From the NCBI GenBank assembly GCA_027487195.1, contig JAIYEB010000065.1:1-7881 (forward strand): a stretch of DNA of 7,881 nucleotides, given 5' to 3'. The DNA comes from Hyphomicrobiales bacterium (GTDB taxonomy: Bacteria > Pseudomonadota > Alphaproteobacteria > Rhizobiales > UBA4765). Under the pieces are notes generated by a model that searched no databases, was not told the DNA's origin, and worked only from the letters and a program-made list of their open reading frames with translations. Shown here one piece after another: positions 5,252-7,881 of the stretch. Within the stretch, counting starts at the first letter, position 1. Each line of letters opens with the position of its first letter. The translations under genes were made by a program, and so were the position numbers.

Positions 5252-6751
5252 ATGAAGTTTGCAAGTCTTCCGCAACGGCCAAAAGGCCATGGAGATTTGC
5301 CTGTGTTTGACGTTCAGCGCATCGCAGAAATTGACCCCATACGCATGCTTGAGGGCTCGAGGTCGCGCTCAAGAAGCGACAACGTCCAGGCGTTCGACGA
5401 GGTCCTGCAGCAGGCCACAGCCGAGCGTCCCGTCGCTCGCAAGGACGTGCAGCCGCTCCCAGCCGCGCGCAATGATAACTCGGATCGCGCGCTGGATCGT
5501 CGCCGGGACAGCCGGCAAGACGATGTTACTGTAGATGAGCGCTCTGAACCATCCACCCGCACTGAACGGCAGGAGCCTACCCAGCGCAGTTCTGCCGGCG
5601 ATGATGAGACTGCAACCAGCAATGCGCCGAGTGATCTCTCGGAAGATGAAGGCAAGCCCGGTCCGGAGACTGCCGAAGCCAGCTCCGTTGAGGAGCCTGT
5701 CGTTGCCGAGCCCGTGCCGGCGGTCATCGTCGCCGTTCCATCACAGGCTTTGCTTGCTGGATTGGATGGCGAATCCGAAGCAGCACCAGCGATCGTCGGT
5801 GTCGTTGCACCGCTCGCGCCGCTCGCTCCGACCGCGCCGGGCGGGCCCGCCGCTCCCGATGCAACGCCTGAAGATGCTGCCAAAATCCCCAAGGAAGCCA
5901 TGGCTGCAAGCCTTGTCGCCAGTGCCGGGCAGAAGGTAGCGAAGCCAGGTTCGACGACACCGGAGACTGTTTTGCCCACGGGCGAGATAACCGCCGCGCC
6001 GGCTGAAGATGGCGTCCCCGTGGCAAAGCCGGCTGCGAAGGCTGAAAAGCAAGAGACCCCGATTGAGGCCCCGGTTCTCGGTGCGGCACATCAAGCCGAA
6101 AAGCCCGAGGCCAAGGCCAAGCCGGTTGAGACGCCAGCCCAGGCCAATGTGATCCCATCGGGCGCATCCTCTGAGCCGCCGCGCGGTGCTTCCAGAGTCG
6201 CCGCACAGAGCCTGAAGCCGCTTGAAGCGCAATCGACAAGCAGCACGACATCCGCAGGCAGCTTGCCGGTGATGGACTTGAGCCGTCCACAGCCCATGCA
6301 GGTCGCACACACGGCTCAGGCACCGCGTGAGGCTATCCCGATCGAGCGTGTGGCCATCGAAGTTGCGAGTGCAGCGCGCGATGGAAACCGCCAGTTCGAA
6401 ATCAGGCTGGACCCGGGCAATCTCGGCCGGATCGATGTCACGATTGATGTCACCAAGGACGGCACCATTACAGCGCGCCTTGTGGTCGAAAAGTCCGAGA
6501 CGCTTGATCAGTTGCGCCGCGATGCCGGCAGCCTTGAAAAGGCGTTCTCCGAACTTGGCCTGAAGACCGATGGTGGCGGCATGTCGTTTGAACTGGCGCG
6601 GCAAAATCGCGACGGCTCGCGCGACGATAGTGAAGGGCGCCCGGCGCCAAGGGTCAGCGATGATGAGGCCGATGCCGCGATCGCACGACAGGAAGCCCGC
6701 CTTGTTTACCGTGGGTTCGCAGGCCCCCGCGGTGTTGATGTCAGAATTTAA
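5252..6751 (+). CDS. fliK: Flagellar hook-length control protein FliK
   Basis: FliK is exported by the flagellar type III apparatus, measures the growing hook and triggers the switch to filament export. The 499 residues show the usual layout. A long, low-complexity N-terminal and middle part rich in Ala, Pro, Glu and Ser (about 30-360) includes the repeat APLAPLAPTAP at 186-196. A compact C-terminal Flg_hook domain lies at about 365-450, with RQFEIRLDPGNLGRIDVTID (380-399), where the LxPxxLGxxxV signature is clear, and LEKAFSELGLKTDG near the end. The ATG at 5252 has only a weak purine stretch (CCGGATGCGG) upstream, so the start is less sure than the frame. It ends 15 bases before flgD, with which it must form an operon. 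Confidence 0.88.
   Translation: MKFASLPQRPKGHGDLPVFDVQRIAEIDPIRMLEGSRSRSRSDNVQAFDEVLQQATAERPVARKDVQPLPAARNDNSDRALDRRRDSRQDDVTVDERSEPSTRTERQEPTQRSSAGDDETATSNAPSDLSEDEGKPGPETAEASSVEEPVVAEPVPAVIVAVPSQALLAGLDGESEAAPAIVGVVAPLAPLAPTAPGGPAAPDATPEDAAKIPKEAMAASLVASAGQKVAKPGSTTPETVLPTGEITAAPAEDGVPVAKPAAKAEKQETPIEAPVLGAAHQAEKPEAKAKPVETPAQANVIPSGASSEPPRGASRVAAQSLKPLEAQSTSSTTSAGSLPVMDLSRPQPMQVAHTAQAPREAIPIERVAIEVASAARDGNRQFEIRLDPGNLGRIDVTIDVTKDGTITARLVVEKSETLDQLRRDAGSLEKAFSELGLKTDGGGMSFELARQNRDGSRDDSEGRPAPRVSDDEADAAIARQEARLVYRGFAGPRGVDVRI
5807..5839 (+). repeat. Imperfect 9-bp tandem repeat inside fliK
   Basis: Three in-frame nine-base units, GCACCGCTC, GCGCCGCTC and GCTCCGACC, are followed by a partial GCGCCG. 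They encode APL-APL-APT-AP in the disordered part of FliK. Such units can expand or shrink without breaking the frame. Confidence 0.6.
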
Positions 6752-6754
6752 GCC

Positions 6755-6761
6755 GAGGAGG
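6755..6761 (+). promoter_or_regulatory. Strong ribosome binding site of flgD
   Basis: GAGGAGG lies five bases before the flgD ATG at 6767 and is the strongest Shine-Dalgarno in the window. It fits the need for more FlgD than FliK and fixes the flgD start. Confidence 0.85.
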
Positions 6762-6766
6762 CTCAC

Positions 6767-7450
6767 ATGACCACCACATCCCCGACAGTCCAGGGCATTT
6801 CGGCCCTGTCGAATGCAGCCGCTGGCGCATCCACCACGAGCGGCAGCGCAGATCGCAGCCGGCTCAATGCAAACTTCGACATGTTCCTGCAGCTGATGAC
6901 AACGCAGCTGAAGAACCAGAGCCCCGATGCGCCGATGAACGCAGATCAGTTCACGCAGCAGCTTGTGCAGTACTCGGGGGTTGAACAGCAGATCAAAACC
7001 AACTCGCTGATCGAGAAGATGATCGCTCAGGCCGGAGCCGGTGGATCGACCAGTGCGATCGGCTTTCTCGGAACAGAAATCACGACCCGGGGCTCTCAGG
7101 CGAACCTCGCAAATGGCTCAGCCACATGGTCGTTTGATTCCAACGCTGCCGGCGTTGGCCGGGTCACGATCACCGATCAGAGCGGGGCTGTCGTGCGCAC
7201 GATTGACCGGGCCGTGACCCGTGGGACCCAGGCCTTCCAGTGGGATGGCAAGAACGACCGCGGCACAACCATGCCTGACGGGCGCTACTCGATTTCGGTA
7301 TCCGGCACATCCTCATCTGGCTCACCGCTGAGCATCGCTACCGATTTCACAGGTCGGGTAACCGGAATTGACATGTCCGGAACGGAACCTGTGCTTGAGA
7401 TTGGTACCGCGCGTGTCAAGATGTCGGACGTACGCTCCGTTCGCCAGTAA
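6767..7450 (+). CDS. flgD: Flagellar hook assembly scaffold / hook-cap protein FlgD
   Basis: FlgD is exported through the rod and caps the growing hook so that FlgE subunits can polymerise. The 227 residues follow the family order. The conserved N-terminal block FDMFLQLMTTQLKNQSPDAP (37-56) is followed by FTQQLVQYSGVEQQIKTN (62-79). An Ig-like FlgD domain spans about 119-180, with FQWDGKNDRGTTMPDGRY at 157-174. A C-terminal tudor-like strand set follows (GRVTGIDMSGTEPVLEIG, 196-213). The start is fixed by the GAGGAGG ribosome site. It follows fliK by 15 bases and precedes the next reading frame by 18 bases, all on the plus strand. The hook gene flgE is not in view. Confidence 0.95.
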   Translation: MTTTSPTVQGISALSNAAAGASTTSGSADRSRLNANFDMFLQLMTTQLKNQSPDAPMNADQFTQQLVQYSGVEQQIKTNSLIEKMIAQAGAGGSTSAIGFLGTEITTRGSQANLANGSATWSFDSNAAGVGRVTITDQSGAVVRTIDRAVTRGTQAFQWDGKNDRGTTMPDGRYSISVSGTSSSGSPLSIATDFTGRVTGIDMSGTEPVLEIGTARVKMSDVRSVRQ

Positions 7451-7468
7451 CAGGAATGACAAGGCTCT

Positions 7469-7881
7469 ATGCCTAGCCGGATTTGCCACAAGAGCAGTCT
7501 CACGCGCTGGGCGCTTCTGGGCATCCTTGCGATTGGCGCCAGTGCGCCGGCATTCTCGCAACCGGCAACGGATGCCGGGCCTGCTGCGCGCGCATTCTTC
7601 CCGCAATCGTCCGGGCCTGGACTTGTGACTGGCACGCTGCAGGCGCCTCAGACGGAAGCGCCGGGTGCAGATGCTGCGCCGGTGCGCACGACCCCGCCAC
7701 CTGCAGCCAGGGCGCCCGTTCGCTTTGTTCCACCACCTTCGCGGTCGACACCTCGCCCCCCCACGCCATGGGAGAGATTGCCCGCATTCGACAATGCCAC
7801 GGCGCAACGTATCGATGCAGCCATACCCCGGATCGCGGCAATCGTTGCTGCCGGCGGCTGGCCCAGGCTTGAGCCGACCGC
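7469..7881 (+). CDS. Secreted Pro-rich protein, probable YcbB-like murein L,D-transpeptidase N-terminus (partial)
   Basis: This frame starts at ATG 7469 and runs open off the right edge for 137 codons. The start is supported by AAGG four bases upstream; a nearer-to-flgD ATG at 7455 hits a stop after six codons. Residues 1-30 form a signal peptide, with basic residues, the hydrophobic stretch WALLGILAIGASAPA, and probable cleavage after AFS, before Q31. A Pro- and Ala-rich linker follows to about residue 100. The last visible part, RIDAAIPRIAAIVAAGGWPR, resembles the segment that precedes the peptidoglycan-binding domain in alphaproteobacterial YcbB-type L,D-transpeptidases, which cross-link murein in the periplasm. 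The catalytic domain lies outside the window, so the enzyme call rests on that motif. It probably shares the fliK-flgD transcript. Confidence 0.6.
   Translation, partial: MPSRICHKSSLTRWALLGILAIGASAPAFSQPATDAGPAARAFFPQSSGPGLVTGTLQAPQTEAPGADAAPVRTTPPPAARAPVRFVPPPSRSTPRPPTPWERLPAFDNATAQRIDAAIPRIAAIVAAGGWPRLEPT

Noticed and set aside
5741..6766. Minus-strand open frame (341 codons) opposite fliK
   Set aside because: The Flg_hook domain and the operon with flgD support the plus strand. The antisense product is Arg/Cys/Gly-rich without recognisable domains.

Overview
This GC-rich window looks chromosomal and alphaproteobacterial. The best clues are an MnmA of the alphaproteobacterial type (TPIPCVSCN and GACCAG segments), a Rhodobacter-type PmtA-like phospholipid methyltransferase, and a flagellar fliK-flgD pair followed by an exported cell-wall-type protein. 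The genus cannot be fixed from sequence alone. Eight protein genes cover almost everything, two of them cut by the window edges. I see no RNA gene, IS element, CRISPR array or phage-like gene.

Layout. Bases 1-1526 (minus strand) hold a binding-protein-dependent ABC importer of the ferric-iron/AfuA-like class: the solute-binding protein comes first, then the membrane permease, which runs off the left edge. A divergent intergenic region (1527-1787) with several inverted repeats follows. On the plus strand come a ten-helix EamA/DMT-family transporter and pyroglutamyl-peptidase I (pcp), joined by a TGATG stop/start overlap. Convergent to pcp, and overlapping its 3' end by 29 bases, is a minus-strand pair: mnmA (tRNA 2-thiouridylase) upstream and a pmtA-like methyltransferase downstream, joined by an ATGA overlap. 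A second divergent gap (5078-5251) contains a perfect 12-bp palindrome. From 5252 to the right edge is a plus-strand flagellar block: fliK (hook-length control), flgD (hook cap), then the start of a secreted Pro-rich protein that resembles the N-terminus of alphaproteobacterial YcbB-like murein L,D-transpeptidases.

How the genes relate. The window contains four small transcription units with separate jobs: nutrient import, amino-acid or metabolite transport with N-terminal pyroglutamate removal, tRNA modification with lipid methylation, and hook assembly. I found no obvious new defence or mobile system. The points most worth checking are the cell-wall protein downstream of flgD, the lack of the ferric-binding Tyr-Tyr pair in the solute-binding protein, the two stem-loops just before the DMT transporter start (which has no good ribosome binding site), and the palindromes in the two divergent promoter regions.
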